DNA from: NCEH01 sp043195195 | GTDB taxonomy: Bacteria; Pseudomonadota; Alphaproteobacteria; Rhizobiales; Xanthobacteraceae | Direction of reading: 5' to 3' | NCBI RefSeq assembly: GCF_043195195.1 | Contig: NZ_JBAFWT010000006.1 | Coordinates: 124,001-188,000, forward strand | Length of the DNA stretch: 64,000 nt | In this document: piece after piece, positions 1 to 7,438 of the stretch | Position numbering within the stretch: the first letter of the stretch is position 1 | Layout of the letters: each line of letters begins with the position of its first letter | Made by a program: the position numbers and the translations under genes | The notes under the pieces: model-generated | Database searches by the model: none | Seen by the model: only the letters and a program-made list of their open reading frames with translations | Told to the model about the DNA's origin: nothing

Positions 1-24
1 GCACCGCGGCCATGGAGGTGACAG

Positions 25-726
25 ATGCTCACGGTTGAGGGCTTGCGGTCGCGCTACGGCCGCATCGAGGTGCTTCACGGCATCGATCTGCTCGTCCGCT
101 CGGGCGAGATCGTCACCGTTGTCGGCGCCAACGGGGCGGGCAAGACGACGCTTCTGCGCTGTCTCTCCGGGGTCCAGCCGGTGTGCGGCGGCACGATCAC
201 CTTCCGGGGCGAAGCTCTCACCCCCGTTCCCGCCTACCAGCGGGTTCAGCGCGGGCTCGCTCAGTCCCCCGAAGGGCGGCAGATTTTCACCAACCTCAGC
301 GTGGAGGAGAACCTGCGCCTCGGCGCCTTCATCTTTTCCGACGCGCGGGTGGAGCGGGACATGGCCGATGCCTTCGCCATGTTCCCGATCCTGAAGGAGA
401 AGCGCAACCAGATTGCCGGAGGTCTCTCTGGCGGCCAGCAGCAGATGTTGGCGATCGCCCGCGCGCTCATGGGTCGCCCCGCCTGTCTGCTGTTGGACGA
501 GCCATCGATGGGGCTCGCGCCCATTCTCGTGGCGCAGATCTTCGATGTGGTGAAGAGCCTGAAGTCGCTGGATGTCGCCGTGCTGCTGGTGGAGCAGAAC
601 GCATTTGGCGCCCTGTCCATCGCCGATCGCGGCTATGTTATGGAAACCGGTCGCATCACTATGGATGGCAGCGCAGCGAGCTTGATTGCTGATCCGCTTA
701 TCCGGGAAGCCTATCTGGGGATTTGA
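25..726 (+). CDS. livF: ABC transporter ATP-binding protein, LivF type
   Basis: Second ATPase of a branched-chain amino acid (HAAT) ABC importer; it hydrolyses ATP at the inner membrane to drive uptake of amino acids or related acids. At 233 aa it has the normal LivF length. Walker A GANGAGKT is at residues 34-41, the signature LSGGQQQ near 135-141 and Walker B LLLDEPS near 157-163. GGAGG at 15-19 lies just before the ATG. A stop codon at 19-21 in another frame probably ends an upstream gene, likely livG, outside the window, so this should be the last gene of the operon. The substrate cannot be read from the ATPase; in this family it may also be urea, amides or aromatic acids. Confidence 0.9.
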   Translation: MLTVEGLRSRYGRIEVLHGIDLLVRSGEIVTVVGANGAGKTTLLRCLSGVQPVCGGTITFRGEALTPVPAYQRVQRGLAQSPEGRQIFTNLSVEENLRLGAFIFSDARVERDMADAFAMFPILKEKRNQIAGGLSGGQQQMLAIARALMGRPACLLLDEPSMGLAPILVAQIFDVVKSLKSLDVAVLLVEQNAFGALSIADRGYVMETGRITMDGSAASLIADPLIREAYLGI

Positions 727-736
727 GGGTGCGGGC

Positions 737-847
737 GCCTTCCACCTGCGTGACATACGGGTCATCGTAATGGATGCGATGGCCGTTGAAGTTCAGCGCC
801 GAATAGCGGAACAGCAGGGGTAGCGAGGGATCGACCGCAAGGCGGAA
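737..847 (-). pseudogene. fragment of FAS1-like/MaoC-type acyl-CoA dehydratase
   Basis: Read on the minus strand, about 37 codons match the C-terminal core of the FAS1-like dehydratase (HTD2/mesaconyl-CoA hydratase-like) family, including LLFRYSAL, FNGHRIHYD and PYVTQVEG. In intact proteins the last motif continues into a YPGLVVHGPL-type segment. Here homology stops at VEG and the frame runs into unrelated sequence antisense to the end of livF. Upstream (848-900) I see no further family sequence and no start with a ribosome site. It is a decayed remnant, not an expressed gene. Family recognition is from memory of the motif; the truncation is directly visible. Confidence 0.6.
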
Positions 848-1115
848 CGCACCTCGGCGGCGGGCACGGGGCATCCGTCGGAATCGATCTCGTGCCGTTT
901 CACTCATAATAGCATCGTGTGAAAGACAGGGCACAATGCTCGGCGCGGGTCCAGCATGATCGCAACTCAGCACACATTCCGTAAGGTGAAGACAAGCGAG
1001 GTACCGGTGCGGCAAAGCACAGCTTGATCGTGACAGTAATATCGTCAAGCCTAAGAGCGGTTTTGGAGCGCTCCCCTTGCGGGGAGAGAGGCTCGCGAAG
1101 CCGGCGGCAGGAGAA
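848..1115. other. non-coding region upstream of the GH18 gene
   Basis: No convincing gene lies here. The only structure seen is a short perfect hairpin at 1071-1086 (CTCCCC-TTGC-GGGGAG), about 30 bases before the GH18 start. It could be a leader hairpin or an attenuating structure. The left end may still hold unrecognisable parts of the decayed dehydratase gene. Confidence 0.4.
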
Positions 1116-3173
1116 ATGATGACGACTGGAACGACCACGCAGATTAGTTGGGCCTGGGGCAAGAACACCGTTCTCGCATTCGATCCCGCAACCGACGTAC
1201 TGGATTTCGGCTGGTTCCAAGCCGAACAGTTCACCGTGAGCGAGGTAAACGGCTCCGTCGTCATCTCCATCCCGTCGAACAACGAAACCTATACCCTCGC
1301 GGGCGTGCCGCTCTCGGCGCTGACGATGTCGAACATCGTCTCCAATGATGCATCCGCCACTGCCGAATGGCTTGCCGCGCTCTCGGATGCCGATGATGCG
1401 GGCGGCGACACCGATCCGGACGATTCCGGTTCCGGCGATACCGGATCGGGCGAACCTGATCCGGGCGACACGGGCGAGTCCGATTCCGGCAGCACTGCGG
1501 GCGATGGCGTGAGGACCGTCACGACCATCACATGGTCCTGGGGTACCAATGCGGTGCTGGAGTTCGACACGGCGCTCGACGTGCTCGATTTCGGTTGGTT
1601 CTCCGCCGACAATTTTCTGATCTCGGAAGTGAATGGCTCCGTCATCGTCGCCATCCCTTCCAACAACCAGACCTATACGCTGACCGGCGTGTCCCTCACG
1701 GACCTGACACTCGCGAACATCTCCGCCAATGATACCTCCGCCCTGGCGGAATGGCAGGCCGCGATCGCCGCTGCGTCTGGTGGTGAGACCGGAGGCGAAA
1801 CCGGCGGAGGCACGGAGGAAGAGGCCGATTATGCCTCCGCATGGTCGGCTTCCACCGTCTATGTGGCAGGCGACCTCGCCAGCGTCGGAAACCTGGTCTA
1901 CAGTGCCAATTGGTGGACGCAGGGTGATGATCCTTCCACGAACAGCGGCGGCAGCGGACTGGTGTGGAGCTTTGTGGGGTACATGGACACCTCTCCGGTG
2001 GTTCCGGACGCCCCGGAGGATCTACGCGCCACCGGCGTCTCCGACGACACCCTCACGCTGCGCTGGGACGCGGCGGACGTGGACGGTGTGGGCACCGTCT
2101 CGGGCTATGAGGTGTATCAGGACGGCGAGTTGATTGGCTCCACCGCCAGCACCTATTTCAAGGTCACCGGCCTGGGGGCTGGCACATCCTATTCCTTTAC
2201 TATCGTCGCCGTGGATGAGGCGGGGGCGTCCGATGTCTCCGAGGCGTTGTCCGTCACCACGGACACGGAGGACACGTCGTCCAACGGTGAAAAGACCTTC
2301 TCGCCCTATGTGGACATGTCCCTCACCACAAGCCAGGACCTCGTCCAAATGGTCGAGGACGCGAGTCTCGAAGCGGTTACGCTGGCCTTCATGCTCACGT
2401 CGGGTACCAACACAGTCGGATGGGGCGGCGTCGGCACCATCGAGAACGACACCTTGTCCAACGGCACCAGCATCGCCTCCATCATCGAGGAATTGCAGGC
2501 CAATGGCGTGGACGTAACCATCTCCTTCGGCGGTGCGAACGGTCAGGAAGCCGCCACCACCTTCACCAGCGTCGCGACTCTGGTCGCCGCCTACCAGTCG
2601 GTGATCGACACCTACGGCGTCACCAAACTCGATTTCGACATCGAAGGTGCGGCGTTGGCGGACACGGAAGCAAATGCGATGCGCAACGAGGCGCTCGCCA
2701 TTCTCCAGCAGAACAATCCGGACCTGGAAGTGTCCTATACCCTTCCAGTCCTGACGGACGGCCTCACCGCCGCCGGTCTCGCGCTGCTTCAGGATGCCGT
2801 CGACCACGGCGTCGAGGTCTCCTACGTCAACATCATGGCGATGGACTACGGCGCCTATTACGATTCTGGCGACATGGGCGACGACGCCATTTCCGCCGCC
2901 GAGGCGACTCTGGCGCAGCTTGAGGACATCGGACTGGAGGCTAAGCTGGTGATCACGCCGATGATCGGCATCAACGACGTGACCAGCGAAATCTTCACGC
3001 TGGAGGATGCGGGCCAACTCGTGGACTATGTGGAGTCGAACGACGACATCGCCGGCATTTCCATGTGGTCGCTCAGCCGCGACAATGGCGATGTGGTGGG
3101 CTACGTCTCGCCCGTCGGCAGCGGCCTCGAGCAGACGGACTACGCCTTCAGCGAGGTCTTCGGCTACGTCTGA
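1116..3173 (+). CDS. multidomain glycoside hydrolase family 18 (chitinase-like) protein
   Basis: Predicted chitin-degrading or chitin-binding protein of about 685 aa. Domain order: two copies of an unnamed ~80-residue module (nt ~1131-1388 and ~1510-1780, sharing DVLDFGWF, SEVNGSV, IPSNN and TYTL) joined by an Asp/Gly/Ser-rich linker; a CBM5/12-like chitin-binding module with WSASTVYVAGD (nt ~1827-1985); a fibronectin type III domain (~1990-2270); and a GH18 barrel (~2285-3170) with catalytic motif DFDIE, acid Glu near residue 510. No Sec or Tat signal is visible, so export, if any, would need a type I or other leaderless route. AGGAG at 1109-1113 favours ATG 1116 or 1119 over the in-frame ATG at 1077. 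A strong terminator follows. Confidence 0.85.
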   Translation: MMTTGTTTQISWAWGKNTVLAFDPATDVLDFGWFQAEQFTVSEVNGSVVISIPSNNETYTLAGVPLSALTMSNIVSNDASATAEWLAALSDADDAGGDTDPDDSGSGDTGSGEPDPGDTGESDSGSTAGDGVRTVTTITWSWGTNAVLEFDTALDVLDFGWFSADNFLISEVNGSVIVAIPSNNQTYTLTGVSLTDLTLANISANDTSALAEWQAAIAAASGGETGGETGGGTEEEADYASAWSASTVYVAGDLASVGNLVYSANWWTQGDDPSTNSGGSGLVWSFVGYMDTSPVVPDAPEDLRATGVSDDTLTLRWDAADVDGVGTVSGYEVYQDGELIGSTASTYFKVTGLGAGTSYSFTIVAVDEAGASDVSEALSVTTDTEDTSSNGEKTFSPYVDMSLTTSQDLVQMVEDASLEAVTLAFMLTSGTNTVGWGGVGTIENDTLSNGTSIASIIEELQANGVDVTISFGGANGQEAATTFTSVATLVAAYQSVIDTYGVTKLDFDIEGAALADTEANAMRNEALAILQQNNPDLEVSYTLPVLTDGLTAAGLALLQDAVDHGVEVSYVNIMAMDYGAYYDSGDMGDDAISAAEATLAQLEDIGLEAKLVITPMIGINDVTSEIFTLEDAGQLVDYVESNDDIAGISMWSLSRDNGDVVGYVSPVGSGLEQTDYAFSEVFGYV

Positions 3174-3186
3174 TCCCTCATCCCTG

Positions 3187-3219
3187 AAGGCCCGCCGCCA
3201 GTACGCGGCGGGCCTTTTC
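3187..3219 (+). terminator. Rho-independent terminator after the GH18 gene
   Basis: Perfect 12-bp stem AAGGCCCGCCGC/GCGGCGGGCCTT with a 6-base loop, followed by a TTTT run, starting 13 bases after the GH18 stop. Confidence 0.85.
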
Positions 3220-3278
3220 GCTCCTCCCCGCCACCGATGGCTCTGGTATAAGGGCGGCCCGGCAAGGAGAGACGAACA

Positions 3279-4109
3279 ATGAAGACAGTTACTCTACCGA
3301 GCGGCGAGGTCGTTCCTGCCATCGGCCAGGGCACTTGGTTCATGGGAGAACAGGCCGGACGGCGGGCGCAGGAGATCGAATCCCTGCGCCTCGGAATCGA
3401 TCTTGGCGCGACCCTTGTGGACACGGCGGAAATGTATGGGGATGGCCGCACCGAGGACATGCTCGGAGAGGCGCTGCAAGGTTACCGGGACAAGGTTTTC
3501 CTGGTCTCAAAAGTCTATCCTCACAATGCCAGTCGGCGCGGCGCGGTCGAGGCCTGCGAGCGTAGCCTGAAGCGCATGCGCACCGATCGCATCGACCTCT
3601 ATCTGCTGCACTGGCGCGGCAGCCATCGCTTCGAGGACACCATCGCCGCATTCGAAGTGCTTCAGAGCGCGGGAAAGATACGCCATTGGGGTGTCAGCAA
3701 TCTCGACGCCGATGACATGGAGGAACTGCTGGAATGCGGCGGCAGCGCATGTTCGGTCGATCAGGTCCTATACAATCCCTCACGGCGCGGCCCGGAATAT
3801 GACCTGTTCCCGTTCCTGCAGCAGCACGCAATTCCCGTGATGGCCTACAGCCCCATCGAACAGGCGCGCCTGCCACGCTCGGGCGCGCTCGGGGCGGTCG
3901 CCGAAAAGCACGGGGTGGATCCGTTCCAGGTGGCGCTGGCCTGGGTGATCCGCCGGCCGGATGTGATCGCTATCCCGAAGGCGGCTACGCCCGAGCATGT
4001 CCGCGCCAACATCTCGGCAGCCGATCTGGTGCTGGACCACGAGGATCTCGCCGCGATAGACGCGGAGTTCCGCCCGCCAACCCACAAGCGCAGCCTCGAG
4101 ATGCTATGA
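3279..4109 (+). CDS. aldo/keto reductase
   Basis: NADPH-dependent aldehyde/ketone reductase of the AKR superfamily, cytosolic. The 276-aa TIM-barrel protein shows the full catalytic tetrad: Asp48 (VDTAEMY), Tyr53, Lys78 (VSKVY) and His111 (LLHW). The C-terminal cofactor region IPKAATPEHVRANI is typical for binding the NADPH phosphate. GGAGAG lies a few bases before the ATG. The gene is monocistronic: a terminator precedes it, and its stop overlaps the 3' end of the convergent CDF-like gene by 6 bp. The physiological substrate cannot be inferred from sequence. Confidence 0.92.
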   Translation: MKTVTLPSGEVVPAIGQGTWFMGEQAGRRAQEIESLRLGIDLGATLVDTAEMYGDGRTEDMLGEALQGYRDKVFLVSKVYPHNASRRGAVEACERSLKRMRTDRIDLYLLHWRGSHRFEDTIAAFEVLQSAGKIRHWGVSNLDADDMEELLECGGSACSVDQVLYNPSRRGPEYDLFPFLQQHAIPVMAYSPIEQARLPRSGALGAVAEKHGVDPFQVALAWVIRRPDVIAIPKAATPEHVRANISAADLVLDHEDLAAIDAEFRPPTHKRSLEML

Positions 4110-5033
4110 CGCGCCGAGGGGCCGCGCTTCCGACACGGCTCGGGCGATCAGCACCGGGTCGATGTCGGGAATGTCGCGCTTAAGCTGCGCCTCCATGAGG
4201 GCGAGCACGCACGAGACCTCACCCATGCTGCGCGCCGGCGAGAAGCCGACCGTAATCTCCACATGGGCGATCCGCCCCGACCGGCGCGTGCGGACGCCGA
4301 GCAATGCGTCGTACTGATCGAAGAACGTCGCAAGGGTGCGGTTCACCTTGTGCTGGACCGGTTCGTCGAGGGCGCGATCAAGCAGGTCCGGCAGCGCTTC
4401 GCGCACCATGGATACGCCGACCACCGCCATGAACCCTGCGCCGACCATGCCCCCTACGGTATCGGCAATTCGCGCCACCGAAGGGTCACGCGAAAGCGCG
4501 TCGATTATGACGCATACCAAAACCGGAAAAGAAGCGACCGCCTTTGCGATATGCGCGCGCAACTGCGCCTGCACGATCATGGAGCCGCCCTCCCGGCTCG
4601 CCTTCCACAGGGGGAGGATCGGGCCCGCGTTGACGATGAAATTATATCCGACGAGCAGAATCGCCGCACCGGCCCAAAATGCATCTCGGGGCTCCCCGCC
4701 CCCTGCGCTAAATGCCCGCTGGACGATGAACCCCGCCGCCAGCACCAGCAGAATGCCAATCACGCAACTCAGGCCGCGCTCCACCTTGCCGATACCGTAT
4801 TCATAGCTCGTCACACGGCCGCGATGCAGGTTGCGCAAGGTGAGAAGCGAAGCGCAGGCGACGACCAGGAGCAGGAGGCCGCGCAGAAGCTCCGAAAGCA
4901 TGGACAGCGAACCGATCACCACTGTCGCCACGCCGTAAGGGACCGCCAAGCTCAGATCCAGCAAAATGGCGATAAGAATGGCACGCTCTGCGCCGCGCTC
5001 GGCGGAGGTAAGCTGAGGACCGGGTGAAGGCAT
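4104..5033 (-). CDS. CDF-like (cation diffusion facilitator family) membrane protein, atypical
   Basis: Integral membrane protein of 309 aa with about six hydrophobic segments and a C-terminal soluble domain, the layout of cation diffusion facilitators that export Zn, Mn, Fe or Co. The CDF loop motif is present as YEYGIGKVE (residues ~77-85). The usual metal-site acidic/His pairs are not obvious: TM2 reads LSMLSELLRG where HxxxD or DxxxD is expected, and TM5 keeps only one Asp (IADTVGG). Transport specificity is therefore unclear, and it may be a non-transporting or diverged member. It lies 5 bp downstream of the retropepsin gene and is the last gene of the cobS operon. Confidence 0.75.
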   Translation of the reverse strand: MPSPGPQLTSAERGAERAILIAILLDLSLAVPYGVATVVIGSLSMLSELLRGLLLLVVACASLLTLRNLHRGRVTSYEYGIGKVERGLSCVIGILLVLAAGFIVQRAFSAGGGEPRDAFWAGAAILLVGYNFIVNAGPILPLWKASREGGSMIVQAQLRAHIAKAVASFPVLVCVIIDALSRDPSVARIADTVGGMVGAGFMAVVGVSMVREALPDLLDRALDEPVQHKVNRTLATFFDQYDALLGVRTRRSGRIAHVEITVGFSPARSMGEVSCVLALMEAQLKRDIPDIDPVLIARAVSEARPLGAS

Positions 5034-5038
5034 CTGCG

Positions 5039-5761
5039 TCAGCGCCCCACCAGCGGGCCGCGCATCACCAAGCGGTCCCCGCGAATTTCGAAACTGTCGA
5101 GCCGCTGGAGAAAGCTCATTCCGAGCAGGCTTGTGCGCAGCACACCGGCAGGCGAGACGAGGGCTGGCACGCGCCGCTCCACGATCGAGCCGATGGTGAT
5201 TTTATCCAGGACGACGGCAGCCGCCTTTGTGCGCCCGTTGGCGGTGTCCACCGGCACATCATATTTCAGGAAGTCCACCGGCAGGCCGGCGGAACGAGCG
5301 GCCTCCAAGGTCAGCACCACGGAGGAGGCGCCGGTGTCCACCAGCATTTGCACCGGCGAATCATTGATCGCCGCCCGCACCGCGAAATCACCGTCATTGC
5401 TCCGCGCCACCTCGACGGTGGCTGTCGGGCCCGTGCCGGCGCCCACGTATCCCGGCAAGAGCTGAACCAGCACCTTGTCGGCAACTTGCCGCAGCGGCTC
5501 GCGATAGGTGTAGCCCATGGCAAGGACGATCGCGACGATCACCCAGAACAGGGCCGCCATCAGCGCCTCGCCGAGCCGGCCTCGGAACATCGACCACGCA
5601 ACCGCGCCAACGAAGATCAGGATCGAGAATTTCGCAATCAGACTGGCGAATTGGCCGATGTCGAGCCCAGCCACCTCGCCCTGCTCATGGTGCACCGCGA
5701 GCACGACGACACCGCCGAAAAGGCCGATCAACAGCATCCACAGAAAACGGTCCCCGCGCAT
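5039..5761 (-). CDS. membrane-anchored retropepsin-like aspartic protease (TIGR02281 type)
   Basis: A 240-aa protein with three predicted transmembrane helices (about residues 7-23, 36-57 and 67-85), then a soluble clan AA aspartic protease domain with the single active-site motif VDTGASSVVL (Asp142). It should work as a homodimer like other retropepsins, probably facing the periplasm. The family is widespread in alphaproteobacteria and its substrates are unknown to me. It is packed between the DUF1289 gene (3-bp gap) and the CDF-like gene (5-bp gap), so co-transcription is likely. Confidence 0.85.
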   Translation of the reverse strand: MRGDRFLWMLLIGLFGGVVVLAVHHEQGEVAGLDIGQFASLIAKFSILIFVGAVAWSMFRGRLGEALMAALFWVIVAIVLAMGYTYREPLRQVADKVLVQLLPGYVGAGTGPTATVEVARSNDGDFAVRAAINDSPVQMLVDTGASSVVLTLEAARSAGLPVDFLKYDVPVDTANGRTKAAAVVLDKITIGSIVERRVPALVSPAGVLRTSLLGMSFLQRLDSFEIRGDRLVMRGPLVGR

Positions 5762-5764
5762 GGC

Positions 5765-6022
5765 TCAATCCGCAAAGGCTTCGGGGTGCGACTGGCGCAG
5801 GCGTTGGAGCCGCTCAGGCAATTGCGCCATCACCGCAGACCGGCGCGCGGGCGACATGGAAATCCAGCCGCCGATCTCCTGGGTGGTGCGCCCGCATCCC
5901 ACACAAAGGCTGGAAAGCGGATCGACCTGGCAGAGCTTCACGCACGGTGTCTCGATGGCTGCGGCGCGAGCGGCCGGCGCGGCGGGAAAAGGGGAGGGGA
6001 AAACAGGTTTCGCGTCGCTCAT
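5765..6022 (-). CDS. DUF1289 domain-containing small cysteine-rich protein
   Basis: An 85-aa protein with the DUF1289 signature: four cysteines (residues 27, 31, 40, 43) in ETPCVKLC and LCVGCGRT, followed by the conserved EIGGWISMS. The spacing suggests a small metal (Zn or Fe) site, but function is not established. I chose the ATG at 6022; an in-frame GTG at 6052 would add ten residues lacking conservation cues. It sits between cobS and the retropepsin gene in a compact operon. Confidence 0.85.
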   Translation of the reverse strand: MSDAKPVFPSPFPAAPAARAAAIETPCVKLCQVDPLSSLCVGCGRTTQEIGGWISMSPARRSAVMAQLPERLQRLRQSHPEAFAD

Positions 6023-6072
6023 CTGCGCTCTTCGGTCCGTCGCGGGCTGCACAGCCGGGGTGGCGAGGTGCC

Positions 6073-6873
6073 TCAGACGGCCCTGGCGAACATAAGCACC
6101 GCCAGCAGGAAGGCAATCTCTGCAACTTGTTGGGTGGCGCCCGCAACATCACCGGTCTGGCCACCGATCAGCCGCGCGGAGAGCCGGCCCACGATCAGAA
6201 CGGCAAGCGCGGGTGCGATCAGTCCGGCGAAGGTCGCGCCGACACCGAAGCTTGGGACCAGCAGAACCGCGACCACCAGCGCCGCCATAAGCGCGCAGGC
6301 CATGGCCGGGTCGGCCCCCGGCTGGCCTGACGCGGCCGAGGCACCATCGGAGCGCGCCGCCGGCAGGACCTGCAGCAACACGATGCCGGCCGCTCGGGAA
6401 GCCGCACCGGCCGCTGCCAGGGCCAGAACCGCACGGATCGGGCCGCCGAGCACGAGCAGCGCCTCAAGGGCCGCGACGCGGATCAAAAGCGAGAGAGCAA
6501 TGGCGCAGGCGCCATATGTGCCAATGCGGCTGTCACGCATGATCTCAAGCCGGCGCGCCTTGTCACGGCCCCCGCCGAAGCCGTCTGCGGTGTCGGCAAG
6601 ACCATCTTCGTGGAACGCGCCGGTGGCCAGCACCAGGGTTGCGACTGCGAGGCTTGCGGCCAGAAAGGGGGGGAAACCGAGCGCCGTGGCGATCAGCAGG
6701 AGCGCCGCTCCAAACAAGCTGATGGCAGCCCCAGCAATGGGAATCACATAGGCGATGCGCGAAAGCGGTGGCGCGCCGAAGGGCATTTCCTCCCCGGCGC
6801 GGGCAGGGACCGGCAGGCGGGAAAAGAAACGCAGGGCGACGAACAGGTCCTCGACGAGGCGATTGCGGGTCAT
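6073..6873 (-). CDS. cobS: adenosylcobinamide-GDP ribazoletransferase (cobalamin synthase)
   Basis: Integral membrane enzyme that joins adenosylcobinamide-GDP to alpha-ribazole (phosphate), the last assembly step of adenosylcobalamin synthesis. The 266-aa protein carries the hallmark HEDGLADTADGFGGG (residues ~88-102) and RRLEIMRDSRIGTYG (~107-121), with several hydrophobic helices behind them. It is the first gene of a four-gene minus-strand group. I looked upstream (6874-7070) for a cobalamin riboswitch and did not recognise one. Other cob genes are not in the window, so this is a satellite cobalamin gene. It implies B12 synthesis or salvage in this organism. Confidence 0.93.
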   Translation of the reverse strand: MTRNRLVEDLFVALRFFSRLPVPARAGEEMPFGAPPLSRIAYVIPIAGAAISLFGAALLLIATALGFPPFLAASLAVATLVLATGAFHEDGLADTADGFGGGRDKARRLEIMRDSRIGTYGACAIALSLLIRVAALEALLVLGGPIRAVLALAAAGAASRAAGIVLLQVLPAARSDGASAASGQPGADPAMACALMAALVVAVLLVPSFGVGATFAGLIAPALAVLIVGRLSARLIGGQTGDVAGATQQVAEIAFLLAVLMFARAV

Positions 6874-7073
6874 ACGCCGGTTCCGGTACAGCCGCGCGAT
6901 CTCGGCGGCAGCTCTTTGGGACCCTTATTTGCGCCCCGGGTCAAGCAGGTGCGCACAAGCTGCCGCTGCGCGTTTGCATTCGGCGGCTTGGCCGGTATAG
7001 TCCCGCCGCTTCGCCCGGCACGGCGCCCCTGCGCACCGTCTCGAGCTTTTCTTCAGATAGAACGAGGATGCAC

Positions 7074-7418
7074 ATGTTCATTACGCCCGCTTTCGCCCAG
7101 GCCGCCACGGGCGCCGCCGGCGGGACCGACATGCTCATTCAGCTTGCCCCGTTCCTGTTGATCTTTGTGGTCATGTATTTCCTGATCCTGCGGCCGCAGC
7201 AGAAGCGCGCCAAGGCTCACCAGGAAATGGTGAACTCCTTGCGCCGCGGCGATGTCGTAGTCACGGCAGGCGGTCTGGTTGGCAAGGTTGCGCGTGTGGT
7301 CGACGAGGCCGAAGTCGAATTGCAGATCGCCGACAATGTGAAGGTGCGCCAGTTGCGCACGCAGATCACCGTCGTGCGCTCCAAAGCCGAACCCGCTAAG
7401 GATGAGGCGGCCTCCTGA
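7074..7418 (+). CDS. yajC: preprotein translocase subunit YajC
   Basis: Small inner-membrane partner of SecDF in the holotranslocon. The 114-aa protein has an N-terminal membrane helix (LIQLAPFLLIFVVMYFLIL) directly followed by the family signature RPQQKRAKAH and a cytosolic domain with LRRGDVVVTAGGLVGKV. GAGG at 7064-7067 favours ATG 7074 over ATG 7068 (spacing 6). It is the first gene of yajC-secD-secF (gaps of 20 and 13 bp), and shares the 200-bp divergent region with cobS. Confidence 0.95.
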   Translation: MFITPAFAQAATGAAGGTDMLIQLAPFLLIFVVMYFLILRPQQKRAKAHQEMVNSLRRGDVVVTAGGLVGKVARVVDEAEVELQIADNVKVRQLRTQITVVRSKAEPAKDEAAS

Positions 7419-7438
7419 GGCCGTAGAATCGCAAGACG

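Noticed and set aside
1071..1086. Terminator for the region before the GH18 gene
   Set aside because: The hairpin has a short six-bp stem with no T run and no gene end nearby on either strand.
5024..6751. A 575-codon plus-strand open frame
   Set aside because: It is antisense to cobS, DUF1289, the retropepsin and the CDF-like genes. Its translation is His/Arg/Gln-rich low complexity with no family motif: a shadow of GC-rich coding DNA.
6874..7073. Possible cobalamin riboswitch upstream of cobS
   Set aside because: No B12-box-like or conserved riboswitch core was found on the minus strand; only ordinary GC-rich sequence.
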